This document shows, one piece after another, positions 18,134-26,798 of a DNA stretch of 64,000 nucleotides (its first letter is position 1; each line of letters begins with the position of its first letter). Under the pieces are notes generated by a model. That model did not search any database. It was not told where the DNA came from and saw only the letters and a program-made list of their open reading frames with translations. Both the position numbers and the translations under genes were made by a program. This DNA comes from an uncultured Phycisphaerales bacterium (GTDB lineage Bacteria; Planctomycetota; Phycisphaerae; WQYP01): NCBI GenBank assembly GCA_903845195.1, contig CAIMWO010000079.1:62001-126000 (forward strand). Direction: 5' to 3'.

Positions 18134-21100
18134 AAGACAAATCTTCCAACAATAAGACGCCCGTTACCGCCACGACATCCGCCGCGGCACTGCCGCGATG
18201 GAAACGCTGGCGGCATCGGCTGGTGATCGTGGTTGTGACCTGCTTGGCGCTGGTTTTTCTCTTCCGCGTCACGCTCACGCTGGCCATGCCTGCGCTACTG
18301 CAGCGAGTCACTAGTTATTATGACCTCGATTGCCGTTACAGCCGGCTGCAACTGTCGCTGCTGGGGGGCGATGTCGGAATCTACGGTCTGGAGCTGCGGC
18401 CGAAAAACGCGCCCCTCTCCACCCCGCCGCTCATCTCTTCCGGTTACTGCCGGCTGAGCATCAATTCACTTCGCATTCTTCGCGCACGGCTGGACGTGTG
18501 GCGACTGGAGGCCGACGACATCGACGTCTCCCTCGACCGCCAGCCCGACGGCCGCATTCCGCTGCTCGATCGTTTTCTGACGGCGTCGGCCACCAAGCCG
18601 CTGCCCACCGCCAAAGGCCCCGCGACCTACGATCTCACATCGCCTCTGCGCGTCGAAGCGTTTCGTCTGGCGCACATTCGTGGGCATCTTCATGATCAGT
18701 CGGTGATGCCGGCGCTCGATACGACGATCCAGGTTGATTTCCGGGTTTCCGATCTTGGCTCGGAGACCAAACCTACGCGCTTTGAAGTGACGATTTCGGC
18801 CGATCCGATCCTCGAAGAACTGCAGATCGAAGGCCAGGGGTTCAGCTTCGGCCCGAATCTCAATGCGCAGATGAGCGTTCTCGCCCGGGGGGTTCACCTC
18901 AAACCGGCCGCGGCTTACTTTGCGCCGCTGGGCCTCAGGCCCGTTGCAGAAAACATCATCGTTCGCATGGCCGCCACGCTCAAAACCTCCGCTCCTGTGG
19001 CGCCCCTCGGCGGCATTGCAGCGGAGCTTGAACTGAAAGACATTTCCGTCCGCGCCGACGGCAAGGTGCAACTGGCGCTCGATCATTTCCTTCTGTCGGC
19101 GGATTCCATCGAATCGAACGTCGGAAAGTTTTCGCGCCTGCTGCTGGAAGGCGCTCGCGCCAATGCCCAGCGGTCACCCGATGGATACCTGCGCCTGGCC
19201 GGTCTGGAACTCGTCCCGCGCGCCGCCGCCGCCGGAAAGACGCCGCTCGACAGCCGCGGACCGACGCCCGCCGCACCCAGCGCCGTTGCGTCTCCCGCGC
19301 CCCTTGCGCCTTCACCCATGCAGCTTTCACTCAACGATTTCACCCTCAAGGACACCCAGATCAATTTTGCCGACCAATCCACGGCCACCCCGGCCAATCT
19401 TCAACTGCTGGTCTCCAATTTCTCGGCACATAATCTGACGTACGATCCGGCCCATCCCGATGCGGTCATCGACCTCTCCGCCGCCGCCTCCGCACCCGGA
19501 ATCGCCGAAAAGCTGGCATTCAACGGCAGCATCACACCATTCGCATCGAAGAAGCTCGCGTCATTTCATTTCTCGGCCCTGGGCATACGCCCCGACGCGC
19601 TGCGGCCCTACCTCGACACGGCGGGAATTGAATCGCTGATCAACAGCGCGTCTCTGGCCTGCGATCTCGAAGCAACGCTCATCCCGGCCTCGGACGGTTC
19701 GCTGACCGCCGCGGGCCACCTCGAAAAACTGCGCATTGATGACGGGAACTCGCCGTTGCTCGTTTTCGATGCGGTCCGCTTCTCCGGCGTTTCGGCCAGC
19801 ATCGCCAAAGGCGACCTCAAAATCGCCAGTATTGAAATCGCCGGCCCGGCCCTCGACATCACACAGCTCCCGGACGGCAACATTGCCTCGTCCGGCTTCC
19901 GCACCAAGCCTCGCACAGCAGGACGCAGCGCCGCGCCGACTACGGCTCCGACGACGGCGCCGACTACTGCGCCGGCTACTTCCGATAGCCCCACCGCCTT
20001 GCTTTTCAATCGCATCCAGCTCGATCATCTCCTCTGGAAAGGCCTGCGTCTCAATCTTGAAGATCGCACGGTCACTCCGGCCGCGAAGATCCCCCTGACC
20101 GACGCCGGCTTCGAGCTTTCTCATATCGTTCTCGACGCCTCCGCCAAACCTCCTCAGGAACCGGTCACCGGCACGCTTCACGCATGGCTGGCCATTCCCG
20201 GGATCGCCGAAAAATGCGATCTCACCGGCACCATCACGCCCTCAACCAACTCGCTCGGCCTCGACCTCCACGGCACCGCCACAGGACTCAACACGACTTC
20301 GTTTGCCGGCTACCTGCGTCACCTCGGCATCGATCCGCTGCTGCAAAACGGCTCCGCCGAGTTCCGCGGCAAGGCCCTCGTCTCGCAGACCGCAAATACC
20401 GTCAAAGCCTCGCTGGACCTGCGCGATGTTCAACTCAAGGATGGATCCGACACTCTCGCGGCCATTGACGCGCTCCGTGTCGATCACCTCTCCCTCAGCC
20501 CCACCGCGTTCGATGCAGGTAAAATCGTCATCTCCAAACCGTCTATCCACGTGACCCGCAACGCCGACGGCACATTTCTTCTCGGCGGCCTGCGCATCCG
20601 TCCCGACGATTTCGCATCTGCCGCATCAAATGCACCCAGCGTAAAACCCGCATCAGATTCCGCCCCCAAACTCGTCACGCTGCAATCGCTCGCCGTTGAG
20701 GACGCCGCCATCACCTGGACCGACCTTGCCGCCTCCGCGCCGGTCCAGACCACGGCCACGGCGCAGGTCCGCCTCGAAAATCTCACCCTGGGCAAACTCG
20801 CCGATCCCGCGTCGCTCCACGTCGACATCAAAAGCGACGGCTGGCTCGACGACCTGCTGATCGATGGCTCGCTTTCGCCCGCTCCACACGCCCAATCCGC
20901 CAATTTCACGTTTTCCGCCCGCGGCTTCCGCGCTGCACAACTGGCCCCGTATCTTCCCCCGAATATCAAGTTCACTCCGAAGGATGGCCATCTCGATGTC
21001 ACCATCGAGGGCCACGTCGCCGACAATCCTGCAGGCGGCCAGAGCGCCGCGATCACGTTTTCCAATCTCTCCTATCGCGACGGCGACCAGTCGCTGCTCT

Positions 21101-23406
21101 CTTTCGATAGCGCCAAAGTTCTCACCTCGCGCATCGATCCCGCCCACAAGATCATCGCCCTCGATGAAATATCCCTTACGGGCCTGGCGACCTCCGCCGC
21201 CAAATCTTCCGATGGCGCAGCACTCGAACTGCTGGGTATCGCCATCCGCCCCGGCCATGAAAGGCCTTCCGCCTACGTCGCGCCGTCGCACGAAACGCTT
21301 CCGTTGATCACGCTCGACAAGCTGGACCTGAATCTCAAGCAGTTTAAGTTCACCGATGCCTCTCGTCCCGCAGCCGCGCCACTCGCGCTCAGCGACTTCC
21401 GTCTTCGCAACACCAACCGCATCGCATGGCTCGGCGATGATGCGCTCGGGCAACCCCCGTCCACCTTCCAGCTCACCGGTCGCGTCGATTCGGTCGTCGA
21501 ATCGCTCACCATCAACGCGCAGGTCGCGCCCTTTGCTTCACCCCTGACCTTCCGGGCCGATCTTGCCGCCTCGGGCATCAAAGGTCAGGGCCTTGCGGGG
21601 CTCGTTCCCGAATTCAAAACGTATATCAACGGCGAACCTTTGACTGATGGCCAGTTCCGCGCCCGCTTTTCCACAGCCATCAAGCTCGATCGCCGCAACC
21701 CCGCTGACCTCGACTTTTCCCGCGGATTTTCCGCCTACGTGCATCTCAGCAATGTCGAATTCCGCGCCGCGCCCGATGCGCCCGTTCTTCTGGGCCTCGA
21801 AGACCTCCGGTCCGATGACGTCCGCGTCCAGCCGAAGACCGGCGCGGTGACCATCAAGACCCTCGAAATCACCAAGCCCATCTTCCAGGCTCTCCGCGAC
21901 GATCAAGGCATCCACGTTCTTGGGCTTACTCTCAAACTTCCCGCCGCCACAACGGAGCCTGCCGCCACGGAACCGTCCGAGTCGGCTTCCGCGACCACGC
22001 AACCCGCGGAAACTTCCGTCACCGAGATTCAACCTCCGGCAGCCGAGACCCGCCCGCTGCCGCCACTCTTCTCGCTCACCATCACCAAGCTTCTACTGAC
22101 CAACATTGACCTGCGCGTCGAAGACCGCACGTTTTCGCCACCGGTCATCGTCCCCATCACCGGACTCGACGCCGAGGTCCAGGACTTCTCCACGCTTGCC
22201 CTCACGCAGGAATCCAAGCCGATCCGATTCAACTTCCTGTTGAGCGCGGGCAAGGTTCCGTACGGCAATGCCGAGCAGGATCTTTTCTCGCAGATCACCG
22301 GCATCGGCAAACTCACGCTCTACCCGTCGCCCAAGGGCTATATCAAGACGTCCGTGAGCGGCCTGACGCTCCCCGCCTTCTCCGGCGCCGCACGCCCTGC
22401 GGGGGTCGCTCTTTCCGCGGGCAACTTCGATGGCTCCATCACGCTTCGCTTCCGCGGCGACGGCACCGGCAGCGTCAATTCCCGCTTCACGTTCACCGAT
22501 CTCGCCGTCGCCGAGCCCTCTAAAGGCCCCATCGAAACCCAGTTGCGCCTCCCCGCGCCGCTCAATATGGTCATCACTGCACTTGAGGATGCCGACGGAT
22601 CGATCACGCTGCCGCTCAGCTTCCCCCTCAAGAATGGAAGATTCGATACGGATGACATCATCTCTTCCGGGACCGACGCATTCCTGCCGATCGTCGCCAC
22701 CGGCATCGCCTCGCTGCCGCTCAAACTTATGAACCTGGGATCGGATAAAGAGCGTGTCGTGGAACGCCCGGTCGCTATCACCTTTGCACCCGGCTCTTCC
22801 GTTCTCGATCCCGCCGCTGCCGCGGGGCTCGAACCGCTCGTCCGCAAACTCCGCGACAATCCTTCGCTCGAAGTGCTGCTCCAGCATACGCTGGGCGATG
22901 GCGATGTCCCCCGCGCGCGCTTGCGGGCCAATCCGACCCGCCAAGACAGTCTGAGCATCTTGGCGCACCTGCGCGAGAAGAAACGCGAGCTGCTCGATCT
23001 GCGCGCCGTTGCCGCCGGCGAAGCACGCAGTTTTCTGGCCTCGCGCTTCGATGCCGTCCCCGCTGATGCGGCCCTCGACCGTGTTCGGGCACTCGATCAT
23101 GAAGTCGCCCAGACCGATGACGCCATCGACGCCATCTGCGATCTGCTCGCCCCCGGCGCCGATCGCCGCGCGGATCGCCGCACCCGCGCCGCAGCCATCG
23201 ACCTGGGCACCGCGCGCATGGAAATCCTGCGTGCAGCCCTTCTGGCCACGAACATCCCGGACATTGCCCATCGCATTCGCATCGTTCACGCCAAGTTCAA
23301 TCCCCCCACCCCCCCCGTCCCCTCCACCACCGCTCCCGAAGTTTCCGCGCCGACTCCCACCGGCGGCCAAGTCTCGCTGACCCTGTCGAAAGTCGAAAAG
23401 AAATAA
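18130..23406 (+). CDS. Giant DUF748 / AsmA-like envelope protein
   Basis: A 1758-residue protein with a single N-terminal TM at about residues 27-50 (LVIVVVTCLALVFLFRVTLT) and a very long periplasmic part. The motif after the TM (YYDLDCRYSRLQLSLLGGDVGIYGLEL) is typical of DUF748/AsmA/TamB-like proteins, which form hydrophobic grooves bridging the envelope and are linked to lipid transport. Repeated modules follow (LALDHFLLSADSIE, LRIDDGNSPLLVFDAVRFSG, YRDGDQSLLSFDSAKV), separated by Ala/Pro/Thr linkers. Near residue 1540 an OmpA-like stretch appears (ITFAPGSSVLDPAAAAGL), as in other DUF748 proteins, then a helical tail. The start codon overlaps the lipoprotein stop. Confidence 0.85.
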   Translation: MKDKSSNNKTPVTATTSAAALPRWKRWRHRLVIVVVTCLALVFLFRVTLTLAMPALLQRVTSYYDLDCRYSRLQLSLLGGDVGIYGLELRPKNAPLSTPPLISSGYCRLSINSLRILRARLDVWRLEADDIDVSLDRQPDGRIPLLDRFLTASATKPLPTAKGPATYDLTSPLRVEAFRLAHIRGHLHDQSVMPALDTTIQVDFRVSDLGSETKPTRFEVTISADPILEELQIEGQGFSFGPNLNAQMSVLARGVHLKPAAAYFAPLGLRPVAENIIVRMAATLKTSAPVAPLGGIAAELELKDISVRADGKVQLALDHFLLSADSIESNVGKFSRLLLEGARANAQRSPDGYLRLAGLELVPRAAAAGKTPLDSRGPTPAAPSAVASPAPLAPSPMQLSLNDFTLKDTQINFADQSTATPANLQLLVSNFSAHNLTYDPAHPDAVIDLSAAASAPGIAEKLAFNGSITPFASKKLASFHFSALGIRPDALRPYLDTAGIESLINSASLACDLEATLIPASDGSLTAAGHLEKLRIDDGNSPLLVFDAVRFSGVSASIAKGDLKIASIEIAGPALDITQLPDGNIASSGFRTKPRTAGRSAAPTTAPTTAPTTAPATSDSPTALLFNRIQLDHLLWKGLRLNLEDRTVTPAAKIPLTDAGFELSHIVLDASAKPPQEPVTGTLHAWLAIPGIAEKCDLTGTITPSTNSLGLDLHGTATGLNTTSFAGYLRHLGIDPLLQNGSAEFRGKALVSQTANTVKASLDLRDVQLKDGSDTLAAIDALRVDHLSLSPTAFDAGKIVISKPSIHVTRNADGTFLLGGLRIRPDDFASAASNAPSVKPASDSAPKLVTLQSLAVEDAAITWTDLAASAPVQTTATAQVRLENLTLGKLADPASLHVDIKSDGWLDDLLIDGSLSPAPHAQSANFTFSARGFRAAQLAPYLPPNIKFTPKDGHLDVTIEGHVADNPAGGQSAAITFSNLSYRDGDQSLLSFDSAKVLTSRIDPAHKIIALDEISLTGLATSAAKSSDGAALELLGIAIRPGHERPSAYVAPSHETLPLITLDKLDLNLKQFKFTDASRPAAAPLALSDFRLRNTNRIAWLGDDALGQPPSTFQLTGRVDSVVESLTINAQVAPFASPLTFRADLAASGIKGQGLAGLVPEFKTYINGEPLTDGQFRARFSTAIKLDRRNPADLDFSRGFSAYVHLSNVEFRAAPDAPVLLGLEDLRSDDVRVQPKTGAVTIKTLEITKPIFQALRDDQGIHVLGLTLKLPAATTEPAATEPSESASATTQPAETSVTEIQPPAAETRPLPPLFSLTITKLLLTNIDLRVEDRTFSPPVIVPITGLDAEVQDFSTLALTQESKPIRFNFLLSAGKVPYGNAEQDLFSQITGIGKLTLYPSPKGYIKTSVSGLTLPAFSGAARPAGVALSAGNFDGSITLRFRGDGTGSVNSRFTFTDLAVAEPSKGPIETQLRLPAPLNMVITALEDADGSITLPLSFPLKNGRFDTDDIISSGTDAFLPIVATGIASLPLKLMNLGSDKERVVERPVAITFAPGSSVLDPAAAAGLEPLVRKLRDNPSLEVLLQHTLGDGDVPRARLRANPTRQDSLSILAHLREKKRELLDLRAVAAGEARSFLASRFDAVPADAALDRVRALDHEVAQTDDAIDAICDLLAPGADRRADRRTRAAAIDLGTARMEILRAALLATNIPDIAHRIRIVHAKFNPPTPPVPSTTAPEVSAPTPTGGQVSLTLSKVEKK

Positions 23407-23418
23407 CCGCGACGCGCA

Positions 23419-23530
23419 TGGGGACAAGGGGAGTCGAACCCGCACGGGTAAACGCCCATTCGCGGGTCAGTCAGCTGCCAGACCGGCAGACTCTGAATCT
23501 GCTTAAGGAGGGCCAAATCCTCCTCCTGCA
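23419..23530. other. Degenerate tRNA-like locus, possible integration scar
   Basis: On the minus strand the region ends like a class II tRNA: variable-arm hairpin GGGCGTTTACCC followed by GTGCGGGTTCGACTCCCC and a TGTCCCCA end, with an anticodon arm of loop TTCAGAG (Leu-CAG) further 5'. No matching 5' acceptor exists and the T stem has a mismatch. On the plus strand the same DNA has GGTC/GACC, GCAGA/TCTGC around CTCTGAA (Gln-CTG) and GGAGG/CCTCC stems, but its T loop lacks TTC and its acceptor does not pair. It is therefore not a normal tRNA. It borders an accessory gene pair and an AT-richer stretch. Confidence 0.4.
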
Positions 23531-23673
23531 AGGATTACATAAAATGCTTGTCTGGTGGTCACAAACGGGTGCATTTTGTAATCATGATTGCACGCAATTA
23601 CGAATTACATGCATTCCAGTAGAGATTCCTCATAATCTATTGTACTATTTTAACGACATATGGAATATGTGAT

Positions 23674-24228
23674 ATGAATTCCAATACCGGACAATTTCAC
23701 GGTGCCGTTATCCGCCAGGCACTCGCTGCGCTCGGCGACGAGCTTCGCCAAGGCCACGCCATTGAAATCCTGGTGATCGGGGGCGCGGCAGGTTTGCTCA
23801 CGAGAGTTCTCCCTCCGGTCATCACCACCAGTGATGTTGATACGGTGAATTTCCGTCCGCCCGGTGATGTCGAAGAGGTCCTGCACGCTGCCGAAATCGT
23901 TTCGGAAAAGCTGCAGCTTGCCCGAGGATGGCTCAGTGTTGACGCGGGACTCTACGCCAGCGCCATCCCGAACGGTTGGGAAACGCGAAGGGTTAGAATT
24001 GGCGATTTTGGACGGCTTCTGGTCTATGCCCTCGGACGTCTGGACCTGATCGCCATGAAGTTCTATGCCCATCGTGAAGTCGATCTGGAACACTTGAACC
24101 GAATGAATGTCACGGCGGATGAACGACTATTTTCCAAGGACTATCTCCAGAAACTCTACGACAAGCTTCCGGATGAACGAAGCAAGATCGACTTAGCACT
24201 GCGGATTCTGGAGGACTGTGGCTCATGA
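23674..24228 (+). CDS. DUF6036/AbiEii-like nucleotidyltransferase
   Basis: A 184-residue protein with the signature of minimal nucleotidyltransferases of the AbiEii/DUF6036 type: a GG motif (EILVIGGAAGLLTRVL), then TTSDVDTVNF supplying the catalytic Asp pair, a GLYASAIPNGWETR segment and the conserved VYALGRLDLIAMKFYA...REVDLEHL block. Such proteins transfer nucleotides to RNA or protein and include toxins of type IV toxin-antitoxin and abortive-infection systems. Its stop overlaps the start of the next gene (ATGA), so the two are coupled. It follows the tRNA-like scar and an AT-rich stretch, which suggests acquisition. Toxin activity is inference. Confidence 0.72.
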   Translation: MNSNTGQFHGAVIRQALAALGDELRQGHAIEILVIGGAAGLLTRVLPPVITTSDVDTVNFRPPGDVEEVLHAAEIVSEKLQLARGWLSVDAGLYASAIPNGWETRRVRIGDFGRLLVYALGRLDLIAMKFYAHREVDLEHLNRMNVTADERLFSKDYLQKLYDKLPDERSKIDLALRILEDCGS

Positions 24229-25019
24229 ATGCCACGAGCGAAGAGATGATCGCCCGTGACTGGGCAAGGCTGGGCGTATTGTTCAATGTGACGCCAGCCG
24301 AGCAAACCCCGGATGTCGAAGGATTGCTGCTGAATACCGTACGCAGCACCAGCGGCAACAGTCGTCTGCTCATTATGGCGGCCACATGGATGGTGCACTA
24401 TGCAGATTACGTCGCCAAGCGGCGACTGGCGATCCGTATCCGTGACGAATTGGAGATCCAATATCAACCGATCATGGGATTGCTCTTGGAATGGGTGCAG
24501 ACCCACGGTCATCGCAACCATCATCGATTCCGCGAAGCGCTCAAGTATTGCGCCCGAGCGTGCGAGTCAGGTCCACTACTGATGGTTAACCGCCGAAGCG
24601 CTTTGCTTCGTAAGATCTCCGAACAGCGTGCGTCTGTTCTGTCGCGCCGTTGGGGCGTTTGGATGGAAGAGTTTGAAATCAGAGACAAGGTGTTACGGTC
24701 GCCGGAATGGATTGCTCAAGAAAATCCGGCCCTTCAGATCAGCGCCCTTTGCGGCGGTGATCTGGTTGCCACTATTGCAGCGGATGCCGCTGCCGGCCTT
24801 ACGAGCTTCCAGAGTGAATCCCAAATGGCACGCCGGTATGGCGCCTCGCGCGCTGCGACACGTGATGCGGTCCTGAAACTGAAGATGGCGGGATACGCCC
24901 AACAAACACGCAGCGGGAAGGCCCACCCCATTTCCGTCACACCCTTTCCGCGATTTACCGTGCTACCGAGAAGCGACAGTCAGGCGAACAGCGTTTCATC
25001 AATTGTCGCTTCTGGTTAA
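24225..25019 (+). CDS. Partner protein with C-terminal winged-HTH, putative antitoxin/regulator
   Basis: A 264-residue protein overlapping the upstream nucleotidyltransferase gene by four bases. Residues 1-185 are mostly helical with no family I recognise (MAATWMVHYADYVAKRRLAI, FREALKYCARACESGPLLM). Residues about 195-245 form a helix-turn-helix/wing pattern (ESQMARRYGASRAATRDAVL, then LKMAGYAQQTRSGKAHPISV), similar to GntR or AbiEi DNA-binding domains. In AbiE systems the HTH protein is the antitoxin and autorepressor, but there the HTH is N-terminal and its gene comes first; here both are reversed. Confidence 0.6.
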   Translation: MNATSEEMIARDWARLGVLFNVTPAEQTPDVEGLLLNTVRSTSGNSRLLIMAATWMVHYADYVAKRRLAIRIRDELEIQYQPIMGLLLEWVQTHGHRNHHRFREALKYCARACESGPLLMVNRRSALLRKISEQRASVLSRRWGVWMEEFEIRDKVLRSPEWIAQENPALQISALCGGDLVATIAADAAAGLTSFQSESQMARRYGASRAATRDAVLKLKMAGYAQQTRSGKAHPISVTPFPRFTVLPRSDSQANSVSSIVASG

Positions 25020-25076
25020 TCGGTCATGGCCAAAAATTGCGCATCAGTAATTCCGGTAGCCGCGGGGTCAGGGCCA

Positions 25077-25490
25077 TCAACTGAATGTCACGGCGCAAAC
25101 GCCGAAGGCCACGCAGGGCGAAAGAAGCAGGGCGATGCCAAAGCCGTAGAGCGGGGCTCTTTGTTCGCGCCCGGACCAATACACCAGCCCAAGAAATGTC
25201 AGCAGCAACATGATGCCGATCATGACCACGTGCAGCGTCAATTGACTCTCCATGGATGCGAACCTGGACGAGACCGACGAGATGATGAACGACACCAGTT
25301 CCGCGGCTGCAATCGCGATATGGAAAAGCATGAAGCCCAGTGCGCCAAGTGCAATCCCCAGGCCGATGGAAGCAGCCCTGGATGCTTCTGCGCGGTAATA
25401 CTCGGCGATCGGTGGCGCTGCCGGAGCGGCCGCCGCAGTGTCGCCGGCGGAAGGCGGGGCCTGGCGGGATGGATCAGGTTGCTGCGTCAT
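25077..25490 (-). CDS. Small three-helix membrane protein
   Basis: A 137-residue protein with a disordered Pro/Ala N-terminus (QQPDPSRQAPPSAGD) and three hydrophobic segments: AASIGLGIALGALGFMLFHI, TLHVVMIGIMLLLTFLGLVY and LYGFGIALLLSPCVAFGVCA. The ATG at 25490 has GGAG about eight bases upstream; an in-frame ATG at 25517 lies inside the neighbouring gene and is less likely. It is just downstream of the GH10 gene on the same strand. No family is recognised. Confidence 0.65.
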   Translation of the reverse strand: MTQQPDPSRQAPPSAGDTAAAAPAAPPIAEYYRAEASRAASIGLGIALGALGFMLFHIAIAAAELVSFIISSVSSRFASMESQLTLHVVMIGIMLLLTFLGLVYWSGREQRAPLYGFGIALLLSPCVAFGVCAVTFS

Positions 25491-25513
25491 ATGCGGACTC
25501 CATCGCAAAACGC

Positions 25514-26743
25514 TCACTTGCCGACGAGGGTTGCCCTTTGCTGTGAACGCCCGGCCCTGGCAATGGCAAATTTCGCTTTGTCGCCGTCGGCAACGATTTC
25601 GTAATCGCCCAGGAACCCTTCGACATCCACTTGTCCCTTAGCATCCGTCATCAGTTTCCTCTTCGGCGTCCACCACTGTTTTTTCACGAGGTCCAACAGC
25701 GCCGTGTACGCGGGTTTCGGGCTCATATCTTTCCGCAGCAGCCCGCCCGGCGCGCCCAGCCACGCGTTGTCATCGGTAAAATCCCACCACGTGATGCCCG
25801 CCACGCCCGGATGCGCATAGAGCATGCTGTAGAATTCACTGACCTGCCGGGCCTGAAGCTCTTCGCCTTCCGGTGTGCTGAACCAGTCATCGCGGCGTTT
25901 GTTCCAACTGTGATCGGGTTGAATGATGCCCGAGAGAATCGTCAGTTCGCTGAATTGGATCGGCTTGCCGAAGGTGGAGTATTCGTCGCAAACGCTCTGC
26001 GTTTTTTCGGTGGGCCAGTAGCCTTTGTGCATGTGCGACTGGATACCGACGATGTCGATCTGCGCCTTGGCGGCGAGCGCATCGCGGAGAATCCGCGCAT
26101 ACTTGGGAACCGGATCGCAATCATTGATGATGAGCTTGGCCTTGGGATTGGCCGCACGCGCCAGGGCGTACGCGTGCTTGATCATGCCGATGCGTCCCAT
26201 CCGGCGGCAGATGCGGGCCATCGGGTCTTTGCCGCCGAGATGCCCGGGCGTCCACACCGCTTCGTTGACGACATCCCAGATATCCACCAGCCCCGCGAAA
26301 CCACTGATCTCGCGCGTGATGCGCTCGAATTGCAGCCGTTTGAACTCGGCAAAGGGAAGGTTCTCGATCCACTTCGGCCCGGTGCCGTGAAAGATCATCG
26401 GGTGGCCTTTGACCGTGATGTTGTGCTTGGCGCACCACTGGGCCATTTCGGTAATGCGTTTAACCTGCGTTTCACCCGGGGCAGGTTCGTAGCGGCTCCA
26501 GTAAAAGGGAAGCGTGGCGTAGTTGAGCAAATTCTCAAAGCGCTCGCGGTAGGCGGACTCGATTGCCGGATCGGCAAAGGTGCCGAGGCGGAAAATATTG
26601 CAGCCGAAGAGGAACTGATGGCGCGTCTGCCCGATGGAGACTTCACGATTGGCCAAGGGTTTTCCGTTGGGCTTTTGAATCGTGAGGCGCACCGTGCCTT
26701 TGCGATTCTTCTGAATCTGTTGCTTGATGGTTTCGGTCGTCAT
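25514..26743 (-). CDS. GH10 family endo-1,4-beta-xylanase-like glycosidase
   Basis: A 409-residue protein. The first 50 residues form a small beta domain (VRLTIQKPNGKPLANREVSI) as found before many bacterial GH10 domains. The GH10 TIM barrel follows, with acid/base Glu161 in DIWDVVNEAVW and candidate nucleophile Glu266 in PIQFSELTIL, plus the substrate-site motifs VKGHPMIFH and VGIQSHMH. Family members hydrolyse beta-1,4-xylan backbones. No signal peptide is visible, so it may act in the cytoplasm on imported oligosaccharides. The neighbouring minus-strand SGNH hydrolase, 55 bases upstream, is secreted and could be a deacetylase acting on the same material. Confidence 0.85.
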   Translation of the reverse strand: MTTETIKQQIQKNRKGTVRLTIQKPNGKPLANREVSIGQTRHQFLFGCNIFRLGTFADPAIESAYRERFENLLNYATLPFYWSRYEPAPGETQVKRITEMAQWCAKHNITVKGHPMIFHGTGPKWIENLPFAEFKRLQFERITREISGFAGLVDIWDVVNEAVWTPGHLGGKDPMARICRRMGRIGMIKHAYALARAANPKAKLIINDCDPVPKYARILRDALAAKAQIDIVGIQSHMHKGYWPTEKTQSVCDEYSTFGKPIQFSELTILSGIIQPDHSWNKRRDDWFSTPEGEELQARQVSEFYSMLYAHPGVAGITWWDFTDDNAWLGAPGGLLRKDMSPKPAYTALLDLVKKQWWTPKRKLMTDAKGQVDVEGFLGDYEIVADGDKAKFAIARAGRSQQRATLVGK

Positions 26744-26798
26744 GAACTGCTTTCCGCCTTATATACGAACGATTTGAACAACTAAGGGCGTTGCGACT

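Noticed and set aside
23419..23530. A functional tRNA-Leu or tRNA-Gln gene
   Set aside because: Acceptor stems do not pair on either strand; T-arm consensus fails on the plus strand and the T stem is mismatched on the minus strand.
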